Assembly: GCF_900102515.1 (NCBI RefSeq)
Contig: NZ_FMVS01000034.1
Span: 1-36,602 of the forward strand
DNA length: 36,602 bases
DNA from: Butyrivibrio sp. INlla14
GTDB taxonomy: Bacteria > Bacillota > Clostridia > Lachnospirales > Lachnospiraceae
Direction: 5' to 3'
Shown here: one piece after another, positions 1 to 7,181 of the stretch
How positions within the stretch are numbered: the stretch's first letter is position 1
Layout: each line of letters opens with the position of its first letter
The notes under the pieces: model-generated
Told to the model about the DNA's origin: nothing
What the model saw: only the letters and a program-made list of their open reading frames with translations
The model's database searches: none
Made by a program: the position numbers and the translations under genes

Positions 1-1649
1 GAAACCCACGCAGCGAAGCTGCTGGGTGAGAGTCCCCTTCCGCACAAAACAAAAAGGACCAACTCTTTCGAGTTGATCCTTTTGTTTCGTGCGGAGAGCC
101 GTGAAGTAGTAGAACACTTTCCTCCGCTTGTTTTCTCCTTTATTTCCGAAAACAAGATGCTATGCTCAGCTTCATCAAACTTACTTGTTATTATAAGTCT
201 ATCATCAAATACATATATTTTATCTACAAAATATCCCAATACTATATCTCTGTTTTCAGGATCTGACATATCCGCATGTCTAAATCTTTCAAAGAATGCA
301 CTTACCGACTCACTGTCTTTTACAACTCGGCTTTTTATCTCTTCAGTGGCTATAACGTCCATTAAAGCTTTTTTACGTTCTTCGAGCTGAGCTAACTTAG
401 TATTTATAGTTTCACCGCTTGCACCGCCTAAGATTGCTTTTATCACATTATCAAGCTGTGATTCTGTTGTTCTCAAATCAGACTTAAGCGAATCTAGGTA
501 TTGCACGTCATATGCTTTCTTGTAATATTCTGCAAGGTCAACCGCCAATGACGCGAGATTCTCTGTATCATCCAAAAACATAGCGAGCTGAGCACATACA
601 TATTCTTCCAAATACTCTTTTCTTACAGGTGTCTTTTTACATCCATTCCCACGCCTACCTTTGTGTTGATCATTGCATGAATAATAGTAATACTTCGAGC
701 CAGATTTTGAACGTCCAGATGTGCCTTGCATACTGTCTCCACATTCACCACAATACAATTTGCCCGTGAGGAAAAATCTCGGTTTATTATTATCATCTAG
801 ACCACGTGCATTCTGTGCTCCAAATTTTTTGTTCTTTGCAAGCATCTTCTGGGCATCATCAAACAATTTCTTGTCAACAATCACAGGCATTCCACCTTCA
901 ATGACTGTATCTGCATATCGATATGTGCCGATATAGGCATCGTTCTTCAAAATGTGGCGGACGCTGTTTATCGTAAATTTACTGCCCTTAATAGTTACCC
1001 GTCCTTCATCATTCAGCTGATTACAGATTTGCTGCATGCTTTTGCCGTCGGCATACATCCTAAAAATACGTTGCACGATTGGTGCTGTATCAGGGTCAAT
1101 AACATAGTGTTTATTATGGCGTCCTTCGCCCTCAAACGTGTAGCCAAGCATTTTAACACCCAAATATAATCCACGCTCTCTGTTGTAGTACTGTCCACGT
1201 CTGACATTTACAGATAACTGCTTCGAATAATATGCTGCAAATTTTTCAAGCATTCCCTCCATCAAATATGATTCAGGGGAATCATCAGGTGTAGGTTCAG
1301 CGATATAATGTATACGACATCCTGCATCTCTAATTGTCTTTTTGGCGATGTACATATCATCGTCATTACGTGCCAATCTATCGACTTTCCAGAGGATAAG
1401 AATAGCAGGCTTAATATCGCCTATTTGAGCAAGCATATTTACAAAGCCATCTCTTTTAGTCAAAGATGACTTTCCAGAAATACCATCATCCATGAACTCA
1501 TACAAAAGTTCATAGCCATGAGCCTCAGCATAACGATGTGCTTCTTCCTGCTGCTGTTGAACAGAAGTTTCTTGTTTATCAGAAGAGCAACGATAATATG
1601 CTATGGCTATATTGTTGTCATTGTATGGGACATCTTTCTTCTTTGGCAT
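1..1649 (-). CDS. large serine recombinase (integrase), runs off the left edge
   Basis: Site-specific recombinase of the large serine family, the likely integrase of the surrounding element. The ATG at 1649 follows AGGAG by about 9 bases. The N-terminal resolvase domain carries YYRCSSDKQ with catalytic Ser22. A recombinase domain follows, then a zinc ribbon beginning LYCGECGDSM with further cysteines, then a coiled coil. The frame has no internal stop and stays open to the window edge. Residues up to about 518 are encoded by the element; the tail after that is encoded by host DNA beyond the attL core. If the host flank continues as in the copy near 15684, the frame would stop at a TAG after about 559 residues. 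In the excised circle the frame instead continues into the right end of the element and stops at 9454-9456, giving 549 residues. Confidence 0.95.
   Translation of the reverse strand, partial: MPKKKDVPYNDNNIAIAYYRCSSDKQETSVQQQQEEAHRYAEAHGYELLYEFMDDGISGKSSLTKRDGFVNMLAQIGDIKPAILILWKVDRLARNDDDMYIAKKTIRDAGCRIHYIAEPTPDDSPESYLMEGMLEKFAAYYSKQLSVNVRRGQYYNRERGLYLGVKMLGYTFEGEGRHNKHYVIDPDTAPIVQRIFRMYADGKSMQQICNQLNDEGRVTIKGSKFTINSVRHILKNDAYIGTYRYADTVIEGGMPVIVDKKLFDDAQKMLAKNKKFGAQNARGLDDNNKPRFFLTGKLYCGECGDSMQGTSGRSKSGSKYYYYSCNDQHKGRRGNGCKKTPVRKEYLEEYVCAQLAMFLDDTENLASLAVDLAEYYKKAYDVQYLDSLKSDLRTTESQLDNVIKAILGGASGETINTKLAQLEERKKALMDVIATEEIKSRVVKDSESVSAFFERFRHADMSDPENRDIVLGYFVDKIYVFDDRLIITSKFDEAEHSILFSEIKEKTSGGKCSTTSRLSARNKRINSKELVLFVLCGRGLSPSSFAAWV
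40..94 (-). terminator. palindromic terminator, left copy
   Basis: An almost perfect inverted repeat with arms of about 25 bases and a 4-base TTTC loop. On the minus strand its core stem is followed by a T-rich stretch. It is the same structure as the tRNA-Leu terminator at 15724-15778. In the present arrangement it would end transcripts leaving the serine recombinase gene. Confidence 0.6.
89..95. other. attL core (7 bp)
   Basis: GTGCGGA at the junction between the host tRNA flank (1-88) and the recombinase end of the element. The same 7-mer forms attR at 9543-9549. An inverted GTGTTCT lies 25 bp inside the element from the core centre, as expected for one half of a serine integrase attP site. 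The exact 2-bp crossover inside the core cannot be told from sequence. Confidence 0.8.
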
Positions 1650-1758
1650 AATAAAAATCTCCTAAATCCTTGTTCAAATTATACCAAAAGAGTTACAAGC
1701 AAGAAAGCACCGAACGCTAAGCGATTATGCGACTACGCGTACAGTGCCCTCTAAGCAA

Positions 1759-2175
1759 TTATGTCTCATTAAATATATCTGATGGCAAATCTCCAAATAC
1801 TTCCCTGTATTCATCAAGCCGTCTTCTTGACTGTAATGCAAGATTTATTACATTCTGCAATAAATGTATTATTCCAATATATGGTCTTATATCTGGCTTA
1901 CCATTTTCACGAAGCGGTTCATCAGGATATTGCCAACAATCAGATAGAATTTCAGCAATATATGCATAGTCTGTAAGCAATCCATCTCCCAAGCGTGCAT
2001 ATTCTTGGTTTTTATGCTTTCTTGCAAAGGTCACAGCAGTGTTTTGGATTTGCAGCTTCTCCAGTGCCGTTTTAAATTCTTTGATGTCAATTTGCGTAAA
2101 AGAACCATCATCTACAATCTCTATTGCCTCAACCATGCTATTTGATGTATTGGGGTAAAATTTCAGCCTAAACAT
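1759..2175 (-). CDS. hypothetical protein, third gene of AAA+/DUF5688 operon
   Basis: A 138-residue soluble protein that I do not recognise. It starts 9 bases after the stop of the DUF5688 gene, with GAGG upstream of the ATG, so it is the last gene of a three-gene minus-strand operon. No membrane segment, signal peptide or known motif is visible; the middle and C-terminus look helical. Its pairing with an AAA+ ATPase and a DUF5688 protein suggests a partner or substrate of that module rather than a stand-alone enzyme. The reading frame is intact. Confidence 0.7.
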   Translation of the reverse strand: MFRLKFYPNTSNSMVEAIEIVDDGSFTQIDIKEFKTALEKLQIQNTAVTFARKHKNQEYARLGDGLLTDYAYIAEILSDCWQYPDEPLRENGKPDIRPYIGIIHLLQNVINLALQSRRRLDEYREVFGDLPSDIFNET

Positions 2176-2184
2176 ATGATTCCT

Positions 2185-3027
2185 CTATTCTTCAAAGCTG
2201 ATTACGTAAGCCCGATTGACAAGCACATCCTCTGGCGCTACTTCAGTTGCATTGATTTCGCAAACCATGGCGTTGAAATCTTCGATGTTATATTCATCCT
2301 GCAGCGGCACAAGAATGGCTTCATGAAGCGAGCTTGGGAGAACGCACAGCGAAGTGCATTGATGCTCCTTTGCAAAAGACTTTAATAAATCATGGTTCAA
2401 AATGCTGGCAGCGCCTTTGACCTTTTCTTTGTTACTGATTACATACATCTCACAAGGTAACATATCAAACATATTATCATCCGCACCATCACCAAGCATT
2501 TCAGCCAAAACTGATGATAGGCTTTGTAAGGTGGTTGCTTCAAAAGTATTTTGCTCAGCTTTTTCCCATGCGATTTCTTCTGAAATATTTGCAGATGCAA
2601 GTAACTCGGTATTTAGCTTTATTGACCACATATCGCGATTTTCACTATTTTCTGCAAAGTACAAGTAAGCCTCCATTCCTGGGAATTCTTCAACAGGGTG
2701 TTTAACAAGTTTCTCATCAGATTCTTTCTGAACTCCAATACGAATTCTTTCAAGAATGAAATCTCGGTTCTTTAGCTTCGTGAGATCAATATCGGGAGCC
2801 TGATGCTGATCAATAATATTGCTGATAATTTCAATCGCTTTATCCAGATTACCTTCACTGCGCGCTATAATCGAATCAGTGTAGATTGTTGGAGCAATAG
2901 GTGAATCATCCCTGATGCATATACCTTTAAGATGTACATCACCATTCTTGGTTACGTCAGTAGGAATGAAGCGGTACTGCGGATATTTCTGCGATAATTT
3001 TTCAATGATTGTTTCTCTTGTAATCAT
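2185..3027 (-). CDS. DUF5688 family protein
   Basis: A 280-residue cytoplasmic protein recognised as DUF5688 from its C-terminal half. That half has a block starting MYVISNKEKVKGAASIL, then VLPSSLHEAILVP, and ends with the family-typical stretch around NATEVAPEDVL. The family is common in Lachnospiraceae and related Firmicutes and has no established function. The ATG at 3027 follows AAGGAGG at good spacing. It sits 17 bases after the AAA+ ATPase gene and 9 bases before the 138-residue gene, so the three are almost certainly co-transcribed. No catalytic motif is apparent. Confidence 0.85.
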   Translation of the reverse strand: MITRETIIEKLSQKYPQYRFIPTDVTKNGDVHLKGICIRDDSPIAPTIYTDSIIARSEGNLDKAIEIISNIIDQHQAPDIDLTKLKNRDFILERIRIGVQKESDEKLVKHPVEEFPGMEAYLYFAENSENRDMWSIKLNTELLASANISEEIAWEKAEQNTFEATTLQSLSSVLAEMLGDGADDNMFDMLPCEMYVISNKEKVKGAASILNHDLLKSFAKEHQCTSLCVLPSSLHEAILVPLQDEYNIEDFNAMVCEINATEVAPEDVLVNRAYVISFEE

Positions 3028-3044
3028 TCTGAACCTCCTTAAGG

Positions 3045-3989
3045 TTATAGTTCTATAGTTGTAGTTTCTGAGTTTTCGAAAAGGGCATTGCAGATTCTTT
3101 CCTGTAATGCAGAGTAAATACCACGCACGCCATATTCAGGTGTCATATTTGCCAATTCTTCAATGTGATTAGGATGGATGCTAATAGATATGCCATATTG
3201 TTTTTCAAGTCTTGTAACAGGGCTATAGCGATTGTCATTTAGGATTTCCCTAACAGTTTCAGGTGACATGGATGGCAATAGAATAATCCCGCTGTTGATT
3301 CTGCCAAGAAATTCATTGCTAAGAATGCCAGAAGCCAAAACATCTGCTTTTGTTATAGTTATAGAGGAATCTTCTGATTTGTAATTATTAGACGAGCAAA
3401 AGCCAATATCTTTTTTTCGGTTCTTTTTCAATTCCGAAAAACTACCCAGAAAAACAAAATTGACTAATGATGTATCAACGAGCTTACGCTGCTTATCCTC
3501 GCCAACATATATTTGAGCACCTTCTGCAAGTTTAAGAATTTCATTTGCCATCATACTCCCGACACTTGAACCTTTTAAAATGCATTTATCAAACTCATCG
3601 ATAAATATCCATGGCTTTTGGGTGGTATCAACGGATAATAAGCAATCCGATAATGAATTGTTTCCCTTAAATGCTTTGGGCGAAGCGTTTGATGCATCAA
3701 AGATAGCTGTGTTTGGATAAACCTCTTTAAGCACACGGGCAAGTTCCGTCTTACCACAACCCGATTCTCCAATCACAAGAAAATTACTTTTGGTATTTCG
3801 ATGGAGCGAACTCCAAATAGCCACAGACATTTTCTTCTTGTATTCTTCACAACCATATATTCGTGAATCAAAGTAGTTGTAGATTGATTTTGGTGTTGCG
3901 AAAATACTTTCATCGAAAGACATGTCTGTTGTCTTAGTTAGCTCCACTCGATCATCCCACCAAGGATGCCCTCGGTTATTATCATCCAT
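3045..3989 (-). CDS. ClpX-like AAA+ ATPase
   Basis: A 314-residue AAA+ ATPase of the Clp/HslU type. Numbered from the ATG at 3989, Walker A is GESGCGKT at about 74-81 and Walker B is WIFIDEFDK at about 127-135. An EFLGRIN segment resembles the end of the Clp large subdomain. The C-terminal YGVRGI box matches the sensor-2 arginine motif of ClpX. The ClpX zinc-binding domain is absent, so this is not housekeeping clpX. An upstream in-frame start would add 12 residues, but AAGGAGGG lies just before the ATG at 3989. It heads the operon with DUF5688 and the 138-residue protein. It may remodel or unfold a partner protein or complex; the substrate is unknown. Confidence 0.88.
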   Translation of the reverse strand: MDDNNRGHPWWDDRVELTKTTDMSFDESIFATPKSIYNYFDSRIYGCEEYKKKMSVAIWSSLHRNTKSNFLVIGESGCGKTELARVLKEVYPNTAIFDASNASPKAFKGNNSLSDCLLSVDTTQKPWIFIDEFDKCILKGSSVGSMMANEILKLAEGAQIYVGEDKQRKLVDTSLVNFVFLGSFSELKKNRKKDIGFCSSNNYKSEDSSITITKADVLASGILSNEFLGRINSGIILLPSMSPETVREILNDNRYSPVTRLEKQYGISISIHPNHIEELANMTPEYGVRGIYSALQERICNALFENSETTTIEL

Positions 3990-4020
3990 GACTAATCCCT
4001 CCTTTTCATGAATTAAACCG

Positions 4021-4050
4021 AGCATCGGAGATGCTATACTAAAATGCTAT
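4021..4050. promoter_or_regulatory. possible operator between ATPase operon and toxin-antitoxin genes
   Basis: In the short divergent region, AGCAT-CGGAG-ATGCT (4021-4035) is a perfect 5-bp inverted repeat. ATGCTAT occurs twice, at 4031 and 4044, spaced 13 bp. RelB-type antitoxins usually autoregulate by binding such repeats near their promoter, which starts 15 bp further on. The role is inferred. Confidence 0.35.
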
Positions 4051-4064
4051 TAAATCATTTTGTA

Positions 4065-4093
4065 TTGCGTTCTGCGTCACATTTGCATATACT
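4065..4093 (+). promoter_or_regulatory. promoter of the toxin-antitoxin operon
   Basis: TTGCGT (4065-4070), a 17-bp spacer and TATACT (4088-4093) form a good vegetative promoter. It lies about 40 bases upstream of the antitoxin start. Confidence 0.65.
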
Positions 4094-4135
4094 TATATTA
4101 AGAATATAGTTTGTCAAAGAAAGGTGGTGCTAGAT

Positions 4136-4429
4136 ATGGCAGTAAAAACAGCAAATGTCAATTCTAGAATGAAAGTTGATATAAAACAGCAAGCTGAAAG
4201 TATCCTTGAAAGATTAGGTATTCCTCGTTCTGTTGCAATAGATATGTATTATAGACAAATTATTGCTCACAACGGTATTCCATTTTCTCTTACCATTCCA
4301 TCAAGCGTTCCTGCTAGAGATGAAATGACAACAGCACAGTTCAACCAAATGATGGCAACGGGTCTAAAACAAGCTAAGGCAGATGACTCCTTCGATGTAG
4401 ATGAAGTTTTTGCTGAGTTGGAGGACTAA
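4136..4429 (+). CDS. RelB/DinJ-family antitoxin
   Basis: Antitoxin of a type II system, 97 residues. The N-terminal half matches the RelB/DinJ ribbon-helix-helix pattern: a short strand, a helix with LGIPRSVAIDMYYRQ, then the NGIPF motif diagnostic of the family. The acidic C-terminus (DSFDVDEVFAELED) is the likely toxin-binding tail. The ATG at 4136 is chosen because AAAGGTGG lies just before it; the earlier in-frame GTG at 4124 is inside that ribosome site. The toxin gene follows after 3 bases. It should neutralise the toxin and repress the shared promoter at 4065-4093. Confidence 0.87.
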   Translation: MAVKTANVNSRMKVDIKQQAESILERLGIPRSVAIDMYYRQIIAHNGIPFSLTIPSSVPARDEMTTAQFNQMMATGLKQAKADDSFDVDEVFAELED

Positions 4430-4432
4430 TTC

Positions 4433-4765
4433 GTGAAAGAATATACCGTTAGAATTACAAGACAAGCTAGAGATCATCTTCGCGGAATAAAAAAATACAT
4501 TGAAGAAGAATTGCTAGCACCGGACGCAGCCAAGAATACAATAGAGACTCTAAAAAAGGAAATAAAGAGTCTTTCAAAAATGCCAGAGCGAATAAAACTT
4601 ACAGATGAAGAACCATGGAGAAGCGAAGGCATTCATAGAATGAGGGTTAAGAACTATTACGTGTATTTTTGGATTGACGAAGACAACGCCAAGGTTCAGG
4701 TAACATCAGTAATTTATGTTGCTCGAGACCAAGCCACTCAGTTAGAATTTATGGAACTAGAATAA
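4433..4765 (+). CDS. RelE/ParE-family toxin
   Basis: Toxin of the pair, 110 residues, with a GTG start preceded by GGAGG inside the end of the antitoxin gene. It has the RelE/ParE fold pattern: an initial strand (YTVRITRQARDHL), a two-helix segment with a conserved L..MPER turn, a central RMRVKNYYVYFWID strand pair and a final VIYVARDQ strand. RelE members cleave mRNA on the ribosome and ParE members poison gyrase; the sequence does not settle which applies. The frame is intact. Its likely role is stabilising the mobile element. Confidence 0.88.
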   Translation: MKEYTVRITRQARDHLRGIKKYIEEELLAPDAAKNTIETLKKEIKSLSKMPERIKLTDEEPWRSEGIHRMRVKNYYVYFWIDEDNAKVQVTSVIYVARDQATQLEFMELE

Positions 4766-4778
4766 TATTTAATATATT

Positions 4779-4806
4779 GCGACAGCATTTTTGCTGTCGC
4801 TCTTTT
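4779..4806 (+). terminator. terminator of the toxin-antitoxin operon
   Basis: GCGACAGCA and its exact complement form a 9-bp stem with a TTTT loop (4779-4800), followed by TCTTTTATT. It begins 14 bases after the toxin stop codon. Confidence 0.88.
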
Positions 4807-4855
4807 ATTATGCAAATTGCACAAAATCTGCTCAAACTAGGTGGATTTTTCACTT

Positions 4856-4898
4856 CTCATAAATGAGTAAAATTAATTTATTTTTTCTCATTTATGAG
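4856..4898. repeat. 12-bp perfect inverted repeat
   Basis: CTCATAAATGAG (4856-4867) and its exact complement (4887-4898) are separated by 19 AT-rich bases. Each arm is also nearly self-complementary. It lies about 120 bp upstream of the gene at 5015 and after the toxin terminator. It could be an operator for that gene or a site used by the element; no protein partner can be assigned. Confidence 0.6.
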
Positions 4899-5014
4899 CG
4901 AAAAAACAAGGCTTTCCAAGTGCATAAAACCTCTTATTTTTGGCTAGAATTACGAATAGAATATCATCTTCAAAGGCGGTATTATAAAGAAAACAAGAAA
5001 GGAGGTGAGGAAAA

Positions 5015-5353
5015 ATGAAAAAAACAAAGGATAAAAAAGCAATGGCTCAGCTTGATAGAATTGCAGATATTCATGCTACGGCGATTACCATGAATTATGT
5101 TTTGGATAATATGGTTTTAAACTATATTGATGCAATCAAAAATTATCCAGAATTAAAAAATGGTAATTTGGCAGCAGATATTAACAGTCTAGGTGTATTA
5201 CTAGAGCGAGAAGCACGCAATATTAATGAGCTACTTTTCCCAGAAGGAACTATCCATGATTTACTTAACGGTAGCGACGTTTTATATTTTAACATGGTTA
5301 GCAATCACTGTTCTGATGAAATCCAAAAAAAGATGCGTGAAAACATAGCATAA
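5015..5353 (+). CDS. hypothetical helical protein
   Basis: A 112-residue protein with very strong initiation signals: AAAGGAGG about 10 bases before the ATG. The sequence is lysine-rich at the start and then mostly helical, with no signal peptide, membrane segment or cysteine motif. I do not recognise the family. It stands alone between two terminators on the plus strand of the element. Size and position would suit a small accessory or DNA-binding protein, but no helix-turn-helix is convincing, so no function is proposed. Confidence 0.75.
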   Translation: MKKTKDKKAMAQLDRIADIHATAITMNYVLDNMVLNYIDAIKNYPELKNGNLAADINSLGVLLEREARNINELLFPEGTIHDLLNGSDVLYFNMVSNHCSDEIQKKMRENIA

Positions 5354-5425
5354 TTCTGGCATCTGTTATTTAACGAGTTTCATATAGCAAGTTCTATATT
5401 TTCGAGTATTATTTGACGAGAACTT

Positions 5426-5452
5426 GCGGCAGCAAACGCTGCCGCTTTTTTA
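5426..5452 (+). terminator. terminator after the 112-residue gene
   Basis: GCGGCAGC-AAAC-GCTGCCGC, a perfect 8-bp stem (5426-5445), followed by seven T residues. Confidence 0.9.
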
Positions 5453-5486
5453 TTTTTTACAAAAACTTTTCTTTTGCCTTTTTGGA

Positions 5487-5600
5487 ACTCTAATTTCTAT
5501 TTATGATAAGCAAATTAGTTCTGGCAAGGTCCAAATGTTTGCTTGCGATTTTACCAAATTAGAGACAGCTTTAACCGAATGGAAAGAACAATATCATTAA
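5487..5600 (+). pseudogene. possible 3' remnant of a gene
   Basis: The frame ending at TAA 5598-5600 reads like real protein, containing ISSGKVQMFACDFTKLETAL and a charged end. There is no start codon with a ribosome site, and the frame runs back through the previous terminator. A terminator-like hairpin sits directly after the stop. This suggests the truncated tail of a deleted gene. An alternative is a 21-residue peptide from the ATG at 5535. I cannot name the family. Confidence 0.3.
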
Positions 5601-5608
5601 GATTAATT

Positions 5609-5634
5609 GCGGTTGTTTTTGTTACCGCTTTTTT
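5609..5634 (+). terminator. weak terminator after the gene remnant
   Basis: GCGGT and ACCGC form a 5-bp stem around a T-rich loop (5609-5628), followed by six T residues. It is weaker than the neighbouring terminators. Confidence 0.5.
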
Positions 5635-5640
5635 CATGTG

Positions 5641-6320
5641 TTGCTTTCTGAAAATTAAATGAGCGAAGCGAATTTTGCATAAGGGGCGCTCTCGGCTATG
5701 CCGAGCACAAGCAGAGCGATGTGCCAGCGCCCCTTATGCCCTTGCACTATTTGGCTCAAAATTCTGAATTACAATTGCCAAATAGCTGTAAGCCCTTGGT
5801 AGTTCTAGCTCTGCCCATTACACGCCAAGGGCTTTGGATATCTAAAATCGCGTGTAGATATTTCATCACTGTGTATTTAGTGGTCTAAAACCCTTGATTT
5901 TACGTGCCTTATTTTCAACGTATTTTTTAGAGACACACCACGTAGTGTAAATTATAAGTGTGTGTTGTATTTAGGCTCGAAAATCTCAACACTTTTGCTC
6001 AGGACCTTCGTTAGCACCGCTCGTCCTTAATGTCCTTTGCACGGGAGTCCGTGCTTGGCTCGTCGCTGAGGACAGGGTCCCCACTTAGGGGGATAGTCCG
6101 AAGCTATCAGACGAGTCTTTCTGTGATGATAAATTTGTGGAATATTATTGTTGGTTTTGCTTTGAAAAGAATGCCCTGCACTAACGCCAGCGATGAAAAT
6201 CCAACGTGTCAAATTTGTAATGCATACAAAGCGAACAAGCGCAGCTTTCAACTTAAGGTCTTTATACTAACGGAAATAACGAAGTTAAAAGTCAAATCGT
6301 AAGATTTGAAAATAAAAAAA
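5641..6320 (+). ncRNA. palindrome-rich non-coding tract: candidate large structured RNA or origin
   Basis: Nearly 700 bases without a credible gene but dense in perfect inverted repeats. (a) 14-bp arms GCATAAGGGGCGCT (5677-5690 with 5726-5739) enclose a CTCGGC/GCCGAG hairpin and a small CACA/TGTG stem, giving a cruciform. (b) CTATTTGGC (5747-5755) pairs with 5777-5785. (c) AGCCCTTGG (5791-5799) pairs with 5825-5833. (d) A GCACGG/CCGTGC hairpin lies at 6039-6054. (e) CTCGTC (6059-6064) pairs with 6110-6115 around a TCCCC/GGGGA hairpin. (f) CAAATC-GTAA-GATTTG lies near 6294-6309. G+C is high in the stems although the element is AT-rich. It could be a large ornate RNA (compare the ROOL and GOLLD classes), a transfer origin or a replication origin. 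The strand is not established. Confidence 0.4.
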
Positions 6321-6327
6321 GAAGATG

Positions 6328-6364
6328 AAAAAAAAATAACTCCCCGCCATTTTGACGAGGAGTT
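6328..6364 (-). terminator. terminator of the lipoprotein operon
   Basis: On the minus strand a 9-bp stem (AACTCCTCG with CGGGGAGTT, one G-T wobble) is followed by a run of T residues. It begins just after the stop codon of the lipoprotein gene at 6371. Confidence 0.88.
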
Positions 6365-6370
6365 GGATGA

Positions 6371-7129
6371 TTAGAACTGAGTTTCTACAGTTCCATCTGT
6401 ATATACGTTGTAGCAATGTGGATTATTGCTTGGGTCGTAACCTTCAGAAGCATAACTTCCTGTATCAAATTCTATGTGCTCATCATTTGCGGTATGGATT
6501 CCATAACCAATACCATTATCACAATAAAACATTACAGGATGTGAATCATACGCATCAATTACCATAACAACAACGTGAGTTCCAAGACTTTCTACAAGAG
6601 CATCGATTGCGTTAGCAATCTGTTCATCACGATTATCTTGTGAACGAAAGATGTTATCTCCAAATTTATAATTTGCCTGAGCATCTTCAATCATTTCGAG
6701 TGTGCTGCTGTAGTTCTTAGGATTGTAAACGAATGTTGTATCATTCATTGTTGCATTTAAAAAACAGTTTGCAATAGCTTGTCGATTGCTAGGTTCACCT
6801 TCTATATAACTATTTAGAGCTTCTGTTGTGAACTCCATATCAAGTTCAGGAATTCCATCTGAACCAAATGTTTCAATGGCATGTTCACTTGCAGCTACGA
6901 CTTTTTCTTCAAAAGTAGTAGGCGTGTTAGTGGACTCAGATGCATCACCGCTTGCAGGGGCATCTCCTGTTACATGTTCAGGTGCAGATTCACCGTCACC
7001 ATCAGAACCTACGACGGTAGTTTCTTTTGATGCTGAATCAGTAGTGTCAGTATTTTTGTTTCCACATGCTGTGAGCATGGATGCAACTAACATAGTTGCA
7101 ATAATTAAAGATAAGATTTTCTTTTTCAT
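6371..7129 (-). CDS. predicted lipoprotein, unknown function
   Basis: A 252-residue secreted lipoprotein. It has a short lysine N-terminus, a hydrophobic segment and a lipobox ending LTACG, so Cys22 would be lipidated and the protein held on the outer face of the membrane. Residues about 25-75 form a Ser/Thr/Asp/Glu-rich linker. The rest is an acidic globular domain that I do not recognise. It lies 52 bases after another lipoprotein gene in the same direction, so the two are probably an operon ending at the terminator 6328-6364. A GDAPA motif occurs in its linker and also at the C-terminus of the neighbour. Confidence 0.85.
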   Translation of the reverse strand: MKKKILSLIIATMLVASMLTACGNKNTDTTDSASKETTVVGSDGDGESAPEHVTGDAPASGDASESTNTPTTFEEKVVAASEHAIETFGSDGIPELDMEFTTEALNSYIEGEPSNRQAIANCFLNATMNDTTFVYNPKNYSSTLEMIEDAQANYKFGDNIFRSQDNRDEQIANAIDALVESLGTHVVVMVIDAYDSHPVMFYCDNGIGYGIHTANDEHIEFDTGSYASEGYDPSNNPHCYNVYTDGTVETQF

Positions 7130-7181
7130 ATATTCTTTTAACTCCTCAAGGTTTATTATTTTTTCTTTTGTTATGATTTAC

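Larger units (their letters stand above)
1..95 (-). repeat. 95-bp direct repeat, displaced 3' flank of tRNA-Leu
   Basis: These 95 bases are identical to 15685-15779 and may extend past the window edge. At 15685-15779 the same sequence lies directly downstream of the tRNA-Leu(AAG) gene at 15774-15857 and contains its palindromic terminator. Here the tRNA body is missing, and recombinase sequence starts right after the shared bases. The simplest reading is that this was the original 3' flank of the tRNA-Leu at 9544-9627, pushed away by insertion of the 9.45-kb element. A dispersed genomic repeat is an alternative. Confidence 0.85.

Noticed and set aside
6027..6302. Open frames of 74-90 codons in the structured tract
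   Set aside because: They exist on both strands through the hairpins, lack ribosome sites and have no protein-like composition.
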